Assembly (NCBI RefSeq): GCF_900476045.1
Contig: NZ_LS483440.1
Coordinates: 434,001-498,000, forward strand
From: Gemella morbillorum
GTDB taxonomy: Bacteria > Bacillota > Bacilli > Staphylococcales > Gemellaceae
Direction: 5' to 3'
DNA: 64,000 bases
Shown here: positions 18,449 through 27,372 of the stretch, piece after piece
How positions within the stretch are numbered: position 1 is the stretch's first letter
Layout: the number at the start of each line of letters is the position of its first letter
The notes under the pieces: model-generated
The model's database searches: none
What the model was told of the DNA's origin: nothing
Seen by the model: the letters and a program-made list of their open reading frames with translations, nothing else
Position numbers and translations under genes: made by a program

Positions 18449-19169
18449 TAGTACCACCCCCTAGGAAGAATAAATCTGTGCCATAAGCTTTTGTTAAATT
18501 TTCTCTTGTGAAGGTTTCTTTTGTCTCTCCATAGGCAATTAGTTCTTTATTGATAAGCAGAACATTATCAAAATACATGTGAACTTTACGAAGATCATGG
18601 TGTACTATCAAAATAGTGTGTCCTTTTTCTTTTAGTTTTCTCAATGTATCCATAATGATTTCCTCACTAACAGAATCTATTCCAACAAAAGGTTCATCTA
18701 AAAAGATGTACTTAGCTTCTTGTACTAAGCAACGAGCGATAAGAACACGTTGAAATTGTCCACCTGACAATTCACTGATTTGTCTATGTGAAAATTCTTC
18801 TAATCCAACCAACTTAAGAGCATCATCAACTTTTTTCCAATGTTCTTTTTTTAATTTGTGAAATAATTTTATTTTTGGGTAAACGCCAAGTGACACACAT
18901 TCCCTAACTTTAATAGGAAAATTATAATCAATGTTTATTTTTTGTTCTACATATGCAATATTATTCAGTGCATTTTTTGATATTTTGTTATCAACTTCTG
19001 CTGTACCTTCAAAAGGAATAATATTCAAAATAGCTTTTATTAGGGTTGACTTACCAGCACCATTAGGACCAATAATACCTATGATAGATGGCTTATCTAT
19101 TTGTAAATTTATATTATCAATAGCAAGTGTATCTTTATATCGAACACTTAGATTAGTTATATTAATCAT
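18441..19169 (-). CDS. Manganese/zinc ABC transporter ATPase
   Basis: A 242-residue ATPase of the MntA/ZnuC type. Walker A is GPNGAGKST, the signature is [14 protein letters not shown], Walker B is [12 protein letters not shown] and the H-loop is VHHD. The start is placed at the ATG giving [13 protein letters not shown]; another ATG 15 nt upstream (19184) is possible, but it would leave a leader of only about 12 nt from the predicted start site. First gene of the metal-uptake unit, driven by a promoter that overlaps a DtxR/MntR-like box. Confidence 0.87.
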   Translation of the reverse strand: MINITNLSVRYKDTLAIDNINLQIDKPSIIGIIGPNGAGKSTLIKAILNIIPFEGTAEVDNKISKNALNNIAYVEQKINIDYNFPIKVRECVSLGVYPKIKLFHKLKKEHWKKVDDALKLVGLEEFSHRQISELSGGQFQRVLIARCLVQEAKYIFLDEPFVGIDSVSEEIIMDTLRKLKEKGHTILIVHHDLRKVHMYFDNVLLINKELIAYGETKETFTRENLTKAYGTDLFFLGGGTND

Positions 19170-19203
19170 ATGACCCACGTCCATTCTTTTCTATCTACAC
19201 TAA

Positions 19204-19232
19204 AGTTTACCTTAGGAAACAATAAAAGTCAA
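19204..19232 (-). promoter_or_regulatory. Promoter of the metal ABC operon with a MntR-like box
   Basis: On the minus strand TTGACT (19227-19232) and TAAACT (19204-19209) are 17 nt apart. The -10 and spacer carry GTTTACCTTAGGAAAC (19205-19220), which resembles the Bacillus MntR operator but is one base shorter at its centre. Repression by a Mn-loaded DtxR-family protein is therefore plausible, not proven. Confidence 0.5.
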
Positions 19233-19335
19233 GAGGAATGTTGCGTATAAGCAAAAAAATATCTTGAAGCAAAGTGTATATTATAATAAAAATGCAAGTA
19301 ATAGTAGAGGGGAAAAGTGGTTAAAATAAAAAAAC

Positions 19336-19363
19336 CTACCTTACAAAAAATATTGTAAGGTAG
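19336..19363 (-). terminator. Hairpin terminator reading leftward
   Basis: An 11-bp perfect stem (CTACCTTACAA with TTGTAAGGTAG) with a 6-nt loop. On the minus strand it is followed by a T7 run, so it would stop leftward transcripts before the metal operon promoter. Confidence 0.7.
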
Positions 19364-19379
19364 AAATAAGGGAGTAAAT

Positions 19380-19436
19380 ATGAAAAGTCTTTATTATAAG
19401 CTAGGGAGACTTATAATAAAAGAACATATGAAGTAA
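19380..19436 (+). CDS. Possible 18-residue peptide
   Basis: ATG 19380 begins MKSLYYKLGRLIIKEHMK and stops at TAA 19434-19436. An AAGGGAG sequence lies about 6 nt upstream, a credible ribosome binding site. The coding region contains an 8-bp inverted repeat (ATTATAAG/CTTATAAT), and a GAAGTAAT/ATTACTTC hairpin covers the stop codon. It could be a small basic peptide or leader peptide, or chance. I do not recognise it, and no promoter was identified immediately upstream. Confidence 0.25.
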   Translation: MKSLYYKLGRLIIKEHMK

Positions 19437-19572
19437 TATAACATTACTTCACTTATAAGTATATCAGAAGTATATACAAAAAACAAGAGAAAAATCAAAA
19501 TTATTTCTAAATATATTAATTTTTTTTAAAAAAATATTGATAATTAAATTTTTACATAAAAAAATTAATATT

Positions 19573-19601
19573 TTGAGAATAGTTACTATTTTACTTATAA
19601 T
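19573..19601 (+). promoter_or_regulatory. Orphan sigma-A promoter
   Basis: TTGAGA (19573-19578) and TATAAT (19596-19601) are 17 nt apart. A transcript would start near 19608 and run into a perfect SD, but no open frame of useful length follows. Confidence 0.55.
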
Positions 19602-19870
19602 AAAAATATAAATAGTGCCTATATTACAGTAAATATAGGAGGTGTATTAGTTTACTGTTTAAGAGTAATTTCTTTCGAAAAAGAAAACTTTATATTTAAA
19701 TATATCTTTGATATTAGGAAATTATTAAGATAATAATGAAGATAGAAATATACAAGATAATGTATATAATATACAAAAAAAATTAAGTGAAAAATATCAT
19801 TTCAAAAGATAAAAAAACTGATAATAAAAAAGATAATTAAATATTTTAATTTAAAGTATATGAGAATTAT

Positions 19871-19916
19871 AAAAACAAATATAGCGAAATATCCGTATCT
19901 CGTTATATTTGTTTTT
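19871..19916. terminator. Terminator of glmM (bidirectional)
   Basis: AAAAACAAATATA pairs with TATATTTGTTTTT, extended inward by CGA/TCG after a mismatch. It lies 28 bp beyond the glmM stop on the minus strand. Confidence 0.8.
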
Positions 19917-19943
19917 ATGTATATATTAAAATTTTTTCAATAA

Positions 19944-21287
19944 CTATTTGACTTCGTATTTTTCACGAACTATTTGTGCGACTTGTTCACAGTATTTATC
20001 TGTAAGTTCATCACTGCTAGCTTCGACCATAACACGAATTAGATTTTCAGTACCTGAGGCACGTAATAAAATACGACCATTACCTTCAAGTTCTTTTTCT
20101 ACTTTAGCGCATTCTTCAAGAATGTCTTGATCTTCCATTGCTAATTTTTTATCTAGTACTTTTATATTAACTAGTTTTTGTGGGTAAATATTTACTTCAT
20201 TAGCAAGTTCTTCTAAAGTTTTTCCAGAAGTCTTTAGAATATCAGCTAGTTTAACAGCTGTTAGTATTCCATCTCCAGTAGTAGCGTAGTTCATCAAGAT
20301 GATGTGACCTGATTGCTCTCCACCTAGAGAGTAGTTATTGTTTCTCATTTCTTCAACAACATATCTGTCTCCAACCGCAGTTTTTACAGATTGCAGACCA
20401 TTTTCTTCTATAGCTTTATAGAAGCCAATATTACTCATTACTGTTGAAACAACCATATTGTTATTAAGTTCACCTTTTTCTTTAAGGTGTTTAGCAAGGA
20501 TAAACATAATCTTATCCCCATTGACAACATTTCCGTTAGCGTCTACTGCTAATACGCGGTCACCATCCCCGTCAAAAGCAAAGCCAACGTCAACGTTGTT
20601 TTCTTTTACAAAGTTAGCAAGGGTATTAATTTTCGTAGATCCAACATTTTCATTGATATTAATACCATTAGGCGTACACCCAATCGTTTCAATATCAGCT
20701 TCCAAATCTCCAAATAAGAATGGAGCAACCCCCGTTGTAGCACCGTTAGCACAGTCAAGTGCAATATTAAGGTTAGAAAGGTCACCTGAAATAGATTGCT
20801 TTATATGGTGGATATATTTTTGACTAAGTTCGCTACCTGAATATAATTTACCAATTCTATCGTAGCTAGCATTCGCTATTTCGTTTGAATTGTCAATCAG
20901 AGTTTCAATTTCTAATTCTTGTTCATCAGTAAGTTTAAATCCATCTGGACCAAAAATTTTAATTCCATTATCTTGATATGGGTTATGTGAAGCAGAAATC
21001 ATAATTCCGCTATCAGTTTCAATAGTTTTAGTTAAATATGCTATAGCTGGTGTAGGGATAACTCCTACAGTCATAACATTTACACCAACACTTGTTAGTC
21101 CTGCTGTTAGGGCGTATTCAATCATGTCACAAGAAATTCTAGTATCTCTACCAATTATTACTTTTGGGCGCTCTTTTTTTTCAGTAAGTAGTTTACCAAG
21201 GGCTTTTCCTACTTTAAAGCTTAAATCAGAGGTAAGTGATTCGCCAGCGACGCCACGAATACCATCTGTTCCAAAATATTTTCTCAT
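19944..21287 (-). CDS. glmM: Phosphoglucosamine mutase GlmM
   Basis: A 447-residue enzyme that converts glucosamine-6-phosphate to glucosamine-1-phosphate for peptidoglycan precursors. It starts MRKYFGTDGIRG; the phosphoserine loop is ISASHNP with Ser100, the metal loop is DGDGDR, the sugar loop is GGEQSGHI, and the phosphate loop is RASGTENLIRVMVE. The length is normal. GlmU, the next enzyme of the pathway, is encoded 1.8 kb away on the other strand. It has its own promoter and terminator and is probably monocistronic. Confidence 0.96.
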   Translation of the reverse strand: MRKYFGTDGIRGVAGESLTSDLSFKVGKALGKLLTEKKERPKVIIGRDTRISCDMIEYALTAGLTSVGVNVMTVGVIPTPAIAYLTKTIETDSGIMISASHNPYQDNGIKIFGPDGFKLTDEQELEIETLIDNSNEIANASYDRIGKLYSGSELSQKYIHHIKQSISGDLSNLNIALDCANGATTGVAPFLFGDLEADIETIGCTPNGININENVGSTKINTLANFVKENNVDVGFAFDGDGDRVLAVDANGNVVNGDKIMFILAKHLKEKGELNNNMVVSTVMSNIGFYKAIEENGLQSVKTAVGDRYVVEEMRNNNYSLGGEQSGHIILMNYATTGDGILTAVKLADILKTSGKTLEELANEVNIYPQKLVNIKVLDKKLAMEDQDILEECAKVEKELEGNGRILLRASGTENLIRVMVEASSDELTDKYCEQVAQIVREKYEVK

Positions 21288-21323
21288 AAAAAAATAAACT
21301 CCTTATTCTTTATTTATAAATGA

Positions 21324-21352
21324 ATATTACTATATAAAGGAATATAAGTCAA
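21324..21352 (-). promoter_or_regulatory. glmM promoter
   Basis: On the minus strand TTGACT (21347-21352) and TAATAT (21324-21329) are 17 nt apart, about 37 nt upstream of the glmM start codon. Confidence 0.6.
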
Positions 21353-21452
21353 GGTTTTGCTTTAATTATAGTATAGTTGTTACAAGAAATTCAGATGAAA
21401 GTAAAGTAATAGAGAAAAATTGTTTTGATTGCAAATACAGACGTAATTAATA

Positions 21453-21481
21453 TTGCTAAATTTTAGTGTGGTTTGTATAAT
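21453..21481 (+). promoter_or_regulatory. Promoter of the SRPBCC gene
   Basis: TTGCTA (21453-21458) and an exact TATAAT (21476-21481) are separated by 17 nt, about 60 nt before the start codon. Confidence 0.6.
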
Positions 21482-21541
21482 AAATTTGAGGCAATAATAT
21501 GAATTATATACACTAAATAAAAAGGATGGAGATGAAATATA

Positions 21542-21979
21542 ATGAAAATGTATCAAAGGGATAAAATATTAAATGTTAGTTCAGAATCTGCTTGGCAAGC
21601 ATTAAAAGAGATGAATAAATGGTTGCCGGATCTATCTACAAACAGTGGAATTTCCTATTCAATGGATACTGATTTTTTTGAAATTGGAAGAAAATATAAT
21701 ATAACTTCTAAGGAAGGGGTAGTAATGGATTGTGAATTATATAGTATAGATGAAGAAAATATGACTGTGGAAATACACGCTGAGCACAAACCATTGAAAT
21801 CTATACTTATATGCAAAGTTTTAGACTTAGGGGATAATAGGACGCAAATTATAAGGATACAGGGTTATCCAGGGTGGTTTGGTAAAATTTTCACTGTCTT
21901 TTTTGGGAGAAGAGAGTCTGGGGAAACAGCAGAATACCTAGAGGTTTGGGGGAACTATGCTGAGTCTCTAGAAGAATAA
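21542..21979 (+). CDS. SRPBCC-superfamily (polyketide cyclase-like) protein
   Basis: A 145-residue cytoplasmic protein with the START/SRPBCC pattern: a first strand ending in SSESAWQALKEMNKWLPDL, a run of beta strands (KYNITSKEGVVMDCELYSIDEENMTVEI-type alternation) and a C-terminal amphipathic helix (ESGETAEYLEVWGNYAESLEE). These folds bind hydrophobic ligands; many Bacilli members are of unknown role. It has its own promoter, and GGATGGAG precedes ATG 21542. It lies between glmM and purR without an obvious functional link. Confidence 0.65.
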   Translation: MKMYQRDKILNVSSESAWQALKEMNKWLPDLSTNSGISYSMDTDFFEIGRKYNITSKEGVVMDCELYSIDEENMTVEIHAEHKPLKSILICKVLDLGDNRTQIIRIQGYPGWFGKIFTVFFGRRESGETAEYLEVWGNYAESLEE

Positions 21980-22082
21980 TTTAGAAGAGTTTCTTTATTT
22001 GTTTTTTATAAAAGTAAGTTTTTTGCGAAAATCAAGGACGAAACAACTGATTTTAGTATAGAAAAAAGGAGTTTCTCTTTAC

Positions 22083-22117
22083 TAATCCGAACGATAATGG
22101 TATTATATAGGTATAAT
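22083..22117 (+). promoter_or_regulatory. purR promoter region with a PurBox-like site
   Basis: A TATAAT at 22112-22117 is preceded by TAATCCGAACGAT at 22083-22095, a close match to the Bacillus PurBox (AWWWCCGAACWWT), at the -35 position. A weaker reverse-oriented match with core GTTCG lies near 22163. Autoregulation of purR is likely, but the usual 16-17 nt spacing of paired boxes is not seen. Confidence 0.5.
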
Positions 22118-22197
22118 ATACGAATTAATACTGAAAATCTAAATTTTATAGAATTATATCGTAGTTCGTGTGAAATATGTTTTACAAGGAGCAGAAG

Positions 22198-23055
22198 ATG
22201 AAATTAAAGAGAAGCGAAAGAATAGTAGTAATGACGGAGTATTTATTAAATAATCCAAATAAGCTAATACCTTTGACATATTTTGTTTCAAAGTTTAACC
22301 AAGCAAAATCTTCAATCAGTGAAGATATCCATATTATAAAAAATGGGTTTAAAGAAGAAAATATTGGTGAAGTTAGAACGCTTGCTGGTGTTAGTGGAGG
22401 AGTTATTTTTACACCAACATTAGTAGAAGAAGATGCTAAGGTTATTCTTAATGAGTTTATAGATAAAATCAATGATGGAAGTCGCCTGCTTGCTGGTGGC
22501 TATATCTTTATGTCTGATATAATAGGAAATCCTAGTCTTATGAATAAATTAGGGCGTGTTATAGCGACTATTTACAAAAATAAAGAAATTGATGCGGTAG
22601 TTACTGTTGCTACAAAAGGTATTCCAGTTGCTTATGCGATAGCATCTATTTTAAATAAACCGGTTATCACTATAAGACGTGACAATAAGGTAACAGAAGG
22701 AACGACAGTTGCGATAAACTATGTTTCAGGATCAACAAAAAAAATAGAAACTATGATTTTATCTAAAAGGAGTTTAGAAAGCCACTCGAAAGTCTTGTTA
22801 GTAGATGACTTTATGCGTGGTGGTGGAGTGCTTACTGGGATGGAAAGTCTTATGAATGAATTTGACGTGACTGTAGTAGGAAAGGTAATAATAACGCAAT
22901 GTTATGATTCACCAAGAGAACACGAAGATGATTATTTATATTTATCAAAAATTGATAATATTGATGAATTTAAGGGAACTTTTGATGTTAAGTTAGGAAA
23001 TGTAATAGAAAAATTAAGACAAGTAGAGAAAGAGGATAAAATTAATGAGCAATAA
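22198..23055 (+). CDS. purR: Purine operon repressor PurR
   Basis: A 285-residue Bacillus-type PurR. An N-terminal winged helix (MKLKRSERIVVMTEYLLNNP, then QAKSSISEDIHII) is joined to a phosphoribosyltransferase-like effector domain that binds PRPP; the PRPP loop is VLLVDDFMRGGG, and VATKGIPVAYAIA and RRDNKVTEGTTVAINYVSGS are strongly family-like. ATG 22198 is chosen because AAGGAG lies 6 nt upstream, whereas an in-frame ATG at 22177 lacks a site. Its 3' end overlaps glmU by 11 nt. Confidence 0.93.
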   Translation: MKLKRSERIVVMTEYLLNNPNKLIPLTYFVSKFNQAKSSISEDIHIIKNGFKEENIGEVRTLAGVSGGVIFTPTLVEEDAKVILNEFIDKINDGSRLLAGGYIFMSDIIGNPSLMNKLGRVIATIYKNKEIDAVVTVATKGIPVAYAIASILNKPVITIRRDNKVTEGTTVAINYVSGSTKKIETMILSKRSLESHSKVLLVDDFMRGGGVLTGMESLMNEFDVTVVGKVIITQCYDSPREHEDDYLYLSKIDNIDEFKGTFDVKLGNVIEKLRQVEKEDKINEQ

Positions 23056-24424
23056 CAGATATGCGGTAATACTTGCAGCTGGAAAAGGTACAAGAATGCA
23101 ATCAAAATTATATAAAGTATTGCATAAAGTTTGTGATAGAACTATGGTAGAACTTGTTTTGGATAGTTTGAGTGATTTAGAGATGCAAGAAGTAATTACA
23201 GTAGTTGGGCATGGAGCTGAACGTGTTAAAGAAGTATTAGGCGATAGAACTAAGTTTGTTCTTCAAGCTGAACAGTTAGGAACAGCACATGCGGTAAAAA
23301 TGGCAAAAAGTGAGCTTGCTGATAAAGAAGGAACAACTATAGTCATGTATGGAGATACTCCACTTATTCGTCCTGAAACAATAAATAGTATGTTAGATCA
23401 TCATGAAAATAGTAATGCAAAGGCAACGGTTCTAACTGCTATTGCTGATGATCCGTTTGCTTATGGAAGAATCATTCGAGATGTTAACGGAAAATTAGTG
23501 AAAATTGTTGAAGAAAAAGATGCAACTGATAAAGAAAAACAGATAAAAGAGATTAATTCAGGGATATACTGTTTCGATAACAAACTACTATTTGAAATGC
23601 TTGAAAAGGTAAAAAATGATAATAAGCAAGGGGAATATTATTTGCCAGATGTACTTGCTTTAGTTCGTGAACAAAAAGAAATTATCGAAACTTATTTATG
23701 TGATGACTTTGACGAAACATTTGGAGTTAATGATAGAGTGGCACTTTCTTATGCAGAAAATGTAATGCGTAATAGAATCAATACAAGGCATATGTTAGCG
23801 GGGGTTACGCTGGTAGATCCTGCTAATACTTATATAGCGCCTAATGTTATTATTGGACGAGACACTACTATTTACCCGAATGTGACACTTAAATCGAATA
23901 CAATTATAGGAGAAGATTGTCAAATAAAGCCTAATTCATATTTAGAAAATGCAGTTATAGGTAATGGTGTGAAAGTTTTATCTTCAACTATTAGAGATTC
24001 AAAAATTGGTGATAAAACAAGTGTAGGACCATATTCTCATATTAGAAATAATTGTGAGCTTGGTGAAAATGTTAGAGTAGGAAACTTTGTAGAGTTGAAA
24101 AATACAGTATATGGAGAAGGCTCTAAAACAGCCCATTTAAGCTATCTTGGAGATACTACTGTCGGAGCTAACACAAATATAGGTTGTGGTACAATTACTG
24201 TAAATTATGATGGTAAAAATAAATATAAAACTACAATAGGTAGTAATACTTTTATAGGATGTAATTCAAATTTAATAGCTCCACTTGAAATAGGAGATGG
24301 TGCAGTTATAGCAGCAGGTTCTACTGTTACTAAAAATGTTCCAGCAGATTCACTAGTAATTGCTCGAGCTAAACAAGAGACTAAAGAAGGGTATGCTAAA
24401 AAACTACCAGCTGGTAGAAAGTAG
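23045..24424 (+). CDS. glmU: Bifunctional GlcN-1-P acetyltransferase/UDP-GlcNAc pyrophosphorylase GlmU
   Basis: A 459-residue enzyme making UDP-GlcNAc. The N-terminal uridyltransferase domain has LAAGKGTRM and QAEQLGTAHAVKMA; the C-terminal left-handed beta helix has hexapeptide repeats and the acetyltransferase residues around HIRNNCELGENVRVGNFVELKN and HLSYLGD. The start ATG 23045 overlaps the end of purR. A hairpin terminator follows about 130 nt after the stop. Expected synteny of Bacilli would place prs next; here the unit ends. Confidence 0.96.
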   Translation: MSNNRYAVILAAGKGTRMQSKLYKVLHKVCDRTMVELVLDSLSDLEMQEVITVVGHGAERVKEVLGDRTKFVLQAEQLGTAHAVKMAKSELADKEGTTIVMYGDTPLIRPETINSMLDHHENSNAKATVLTAIADDPFAYGRIIRDVNGKLVKIVEEKDATDKEKQIKEINSGIYCFDNKLLFEMLEKVKNDNKQGEYYLPDVLALVREQKEIIETYLCDDFDETFGVNDRVALSYAENVMRNRINTRHMLAGVTLVDPANTYIAPNVIIGRDTTIYPNVTLKSNTIIGEDCQIKPNSYLENAVIGNGVKVLSSTIRDSKIGDKTSVGPYSHIRNNCELGENVRVGNFVELKNTVYGEGSKTAHLSYLGDTTVGANTNIGCGTITVNYDGKNKYKTTIGSNTFIGCNSNLIAPLEIGDGAVIAAGSTVTKNVPADSLVIARAKQETKEGYAKKLPAGRK

Positions 24425-24552
24425 TAATATAATTTTTAAAAAATCTATAAAGGTGTTATAGAAGAAAAGTAAAAACATTGCTGTAATAATATAAAGTGGG
24501 AATAATGTTTATACTACTAATATAAATTATTCTTCTAAAAATAAAACTCTTT

Positions 24553-24597
24553 AAAACGATGAAATGTAAGCAATACAACTTAAATTTCGTCGTTTTT
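24553..24597 (+). terminator. Terminator after glmU
   Basis: AAAACGATGAAAT pairs with ATTTCGTCGTTTT (one T/G mismatch), extended inward by TAAG/CTTA around CAATACAA, and is followed by T-rich sequence. Confidence 0.8.
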
Positions 24598-24601
24598 ATG
24601 C

Positions 24602-24630
24602 TTGAAATAGAGCCTTAAAAAGTATATAAT
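24602..24630 (+). promoter_or_regulatory. Promoter of the ytoI-nrnA unit
   Basis: TTGAAA (24602-24607) and TATAAT (24625-24630) with exactly 17 nt between, directly after the glmU terminator. Confidence 0.75.
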
Positions 24631-24694
24631 TATTTATAGTAGTAAAGTGTTATAAAATAAAAGTTTGTATTATAATAAAAAAGGAGGAAAAATT

Positions 24695-26002
24695 GTGAAA
24701 TCGAAACATCAGAAAATATTAGAGTATATAAAAAGTTTACCGATAGGAAGCAAAATTTCAGTTCGTCAAGTGGCAAAAGAATTGAAAGTTAGTGAAGGAA
24801 CAGCATATAGAGCCATTAAAGAATCAGAAAATAGAGGATTTGTATCATCAATAGAGCGTGTTGGAACAGTGCGTATTCAGAAAAAAGAACGTGATAATGT
24901 TGAAAAATTATCTTATTCTGAGATAGTAAATATAGTTAGTGGACAATTAATAGCAGGACGTGGTGGAATTCATGAAATAGTTCAAGATTTTGCGATTGGA
25001 GCTATGGATTCTGAACAAGTAGGAAAACATATAAGAAAAGGGACATTATTAATAATAGGTAATCGTCCAAAAATTATTGAAATGTCATTGGAAAAAGGCT
25101 GTGCTATTTTAGTAACAGGAGGATATATTCCAAATGATAATATAAAATCATTAGCAGATAGTAAAAATCTTCCATTAATTATTACACCACACGATACTTT
25201 TTCTGTAACGCATTTAATTAATAGGGTAACAAATGATCAAATTATTAAACGTGACATTATAACAGTAGAAAGTATTTATATAAAAGTAGAGAATTTATAT
25301 ACAATAAATCTTAATAATACAGTAAAAGATTGGTATGATCTTCAATTGAAAGTAGGACATACACGATATCCAGTTGTCAATGAATATGGAAAATTAGTTG
25401 GTATTATTACTGCTCGTGATGTATTCTTGAAAGATAAAGATGCATTAATTAAGGAAGTTATGGAACGTAAGGTTTCTACAACAACATTAGATACCCCTAT
25501 TTCTTCTGTAGCAAATACTATGCTATTAGAAGGATTTGAACTTATGCCTGTAATTGATGCAAAAAACACATTACTAGGAGTAGTAACTAGAAAATTAGTA
25601 ATTAATTCATTATTAACTAGTAATAGATTCCAAGAAGGACATAACAACGATACTTTTGATGAAATTATGCGTAAAGGTATTGTACCAAGAGCTGATGGGC
25701 TGCAAGTTAAAATTATTCCTCAAATGCTAGATCAGTTCGGTACTTTCTCTAGCTCAGCACTATTAAGTATTATCGATGAATCAATTCATATAACAAGTTA
25801 CAACTATAATAGAAGTGAAGTTCTTATGCAAAATGTTTCATTGTATTTCTTGAAATCAGTTCCGTTAGATCGTACAGTGACAACAAAAGTTAATATTTTG
25901 GATATAGGTAGAAAAACTGCCAAATTTGATGTAGAAGTATTTGATAAAACTGAATTAGTAGCTAAGGCCATGGTAACTTGTCAAGTATTCCAAAGAAACT
26001 AG
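24695..26002 (+). CDS. ytoI: YtoI-like DRTGG/CBS/thioesterase-fold regulatory protein
   Basis: A 435-residue multidomain protein: N-terminal winged helix (residues about 1-60, VRQVAKELKVSEGTAYRAIKE), a DRTGG domain (about 65-175), two CBS motifs (about 185-305, HTRYPVVNEYGKLVGIITARDV and LMPVIDAKNTLLGVVTR) and a C-terminal hotdog/PaaI-type domain. B. subtilis YtoI has this architecture and is a nucleotide-sensor candidate. The start is GTG 24695 with GGAGG at 24682-24686. It lies 17 nt before nrnA, the same neighbourhood as in Bacillus, hinting at a link to nano-RNA or cyclic dinucleotide metabolism. Confidence 0.8.
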   Translation: MKSKHQKILEYIKSLPIGSKISVRQVAKELKVSEGTAYRAIKESENRGFVSSIERVGTVRIQKKERDNVEKLSYSEIVNIVSGQLIAGRGGIHEIVQDFAIGAMDSEQVGKHIRKGTLLIIGNRPKIIEMSLEKGCAILVTGGYIPNDNIKSLADSKNLPLIITPHDTFSVTHLINRVTNDQIIKRDIITVESIYIKVENLYTINLNNTVKDWYDLQLKVGHTRYPVVNEYGKLVGIITARDVFLKDKDALIKEVMERKVSTTTLDTPISSVANTMLLEGFELMPVIDAKNTLLGVVTRKLVINSLLTSNRFQEGHNNDTFDEIMRKGIVPRADGLQVKIIPQMLDQFGTFSSSALLSIIDESIHITSYNYNRSEVLMQNVSLYFLKSVPLDRTVTTKVNILDIGRKTAKFDVEVFDKTELVAKAMVTCQVFQRN

Positions 26003-26019
26003 TAGAAAGAAGAAGCTAA

Positions 26020-27003
26020 ATGTTAGAAACTTATGAAAATCTATATGAAGAAATTTTTCGAAAAATAAAAGAAAGTAAAAAAATAATTATTCATCGTCAT
26101 GAAAGACCAGATCCAGATGCTTATGGATCACAAGGTGCGATGTACCAACTTATAAAAACTAACTTTCCTGAAAAAGAAGTTATTACAGTAGGAAAAGATT
26201 CACCGTCACTGTGTTTTCTGTTTGAAAATAGTGAAGTTGTAGAAGATGACTATAAAGATGCTTTGGTAATAATAACGGATACAGCTAACTTTCCTAGAAT
26301 AGATGGGAAACTATTTACAAAAAATAACTTTTTAATAAAAATAGATCATCATCCACCTTTGGATAATTATGGAGATATTAATTTAGTTAATGCTGAGGTT
26401 TCGTCTTGTAGTGAGCTTATTTATAATTTTTATACATATCTAAATAAAAAATATGATATTAAACTAAATGATGAAGCGGCAAAATTACTTTATTTAGGTA
26501 TAGTTGGAGATACAGGTAGATTTTTATTCCCGAATACATCTAATGAAACATTGAGAGTGGCATCTGAACTTATAAAATATGACTTTAACATGAGTGAACT
26601 CTTGGATAAAATGGAGATTATTAGTGAAAATCTTATGCGTTTTAGAGCATTTATTTTTGAAAAATATGATGTATATCAAGATGGTGTAGCTTATTTGAAA
26701 ATCACGAAAGAAGATATGGATAAGTATGGAGTTGATCCAGGAGAAGTTTCTACTGGAGTAAATCTACTACGAAGTCTTGAAGGACTTTACGCATGGTGCT
26801 TTGCAATTGATGAAGGAAACAAAGTGCGTGTAAGAATTCGTTCAAAAGGTCCTGTTATTAATACTCTTGCAGAAAAATATGCAGGAGGTGGGCATCCTTT
26901 AGCAAGTGGAGCAACCGTAAAAAACTGGGAGGAACTAGATGATCTTCTAGATGATATGGCTCGCTTAGTAGGGGAATACTTAAGAGAAAATAGTATAAAG
27001 TAG
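26020..27003 (+). CDS. nrnA: DHH/DHHA1 phosphoesterase NrnA (oligoribonuclease/pAp phosphatase)
   Basis: A 327-residue two-domain phosphoesterase. The metal motifs of the DHH domain are RPDPDAYGS (residues about 28-36), VIITDTAN, IDHHPP and GDTGRFLF; the DHHA1 substrate clamp ends in YAGGGHPLASGA. NrnA degrades very short RNAs and pAp, and relatives hydrolyse cyclic-di-AMP breakdown products. It replaces Orn in Firmicutes. It is cotranscribed with ytoI. Confidence 0.93.
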   Translation: MLETYENLYEEIFRKIKESKKIIIHRHERPDPDAYGSQGAMYQLIKTNFPEKEVITVGKDSPSLCFLFENSEVVEDDYKDALVIITDTANFPRIDGKLFTKNNFLIKIDHHPPLDNYGDINLVNAEVSSCSELIYNFYTYLNKKYDIKLNDEAAKLLYLGIVGDTGRFLFPNTSNETLRVASELIKYDFNMSELLDKMEIISENLMRFRAFIFEKYDVYQDGVAYLKITKEDMDKYGVDPGEVSTGVNLLRSLEGLYAWCFAIDEGNKVRVRIRSKGPVINTLAEKYAGGGHPLASGATVKNWEELDDLLDDMARLVGEYLRENSIK

Positions 27004-27053
27004 ATAACCAAGATTAGTTTAAATAGGTGTTAAAAGAATATTTAAGTTAATTC

Positions 27054-27082
27054 TTGACAGTAAAAAAATATGATGCTATACT
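27054..27082 (+). promoter_or_regulatory. Promoter of the metNI T-box leader
   Basis: An exact TTGACA (27054-27059) and TATACT (27077-27082) with 17 nt between. Transcription would start near 27089. Confidence 0.8.
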
Positions 27083-27088
27083 AATAGC

Positions 27089-27340
27089 TAAGTTTAATAT
27101 AAAACCAATACTCGTATAAGTACTAGATTAAATAATCAAAGAGAGTGTCGTTTGCTGTGAAGACATATTATGACATTTAGGAAAATGGTTCGAGTGGTTA
27201 ATAAGGTAAACATTAATTGTAAACTTTGTTCGGGAATCCACGTTATAGGATAAGCTATGTCAGTAGTTGTAAGTAAAATATAAGGTGGTACCGCGTAAAA
27301 CGCCCTTATTCCGTTGAGGAGTAAGGGCGTTTTTATTTAG
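27089..27340 (+). ncRNA. T-box riboswitch, probably methionine specific
   Basis: The leader contains the T-box core AAGGTGGTACCGCG (27282-27295), a Stem I region and a terminator hairpin (CGCCCTTA with TAAGGGCG, 27299-27335, then T5). Uncharged tRNA pairs with the T-box bulge and prevents termination. The likely specifier is ATG (27185-27187) in GGAAAATGGTT, matching tRNA-Met and the downstream methionine importer genes. The specifier assignment is by eye. Confidence 0.9.
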
Positions 27341-27372
27341 AAATAATAGAAAATTATTGAAAGGAGAAGCGC

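Larger units (their letters stand above)
19365..19870. other. Gene-poor decay zone with an orphan promoter
   Basis: Apart from the small peptide, this very AT-rich stretch has no gene. It holds a strong plus-strand promoter (19573-19601), the hairpin CCTATAT/ATATAGG and a perfect SD AGGAGG (19637-19642) followed 3 nt later by ATT, not ATG, and a frame of 17 codons. Further on, one frame (about 19737-19840) shows two short Lys-rich segments separated by TAA. This looks like the remains of a small gene whose expression signals survive. Confidence 0.45.

Noticed and set aside
20458-20823. A 121-codon plus-strand frame opposite glmM
   Set aside because: Antisense to conserved glmM sequence; no expression signals.
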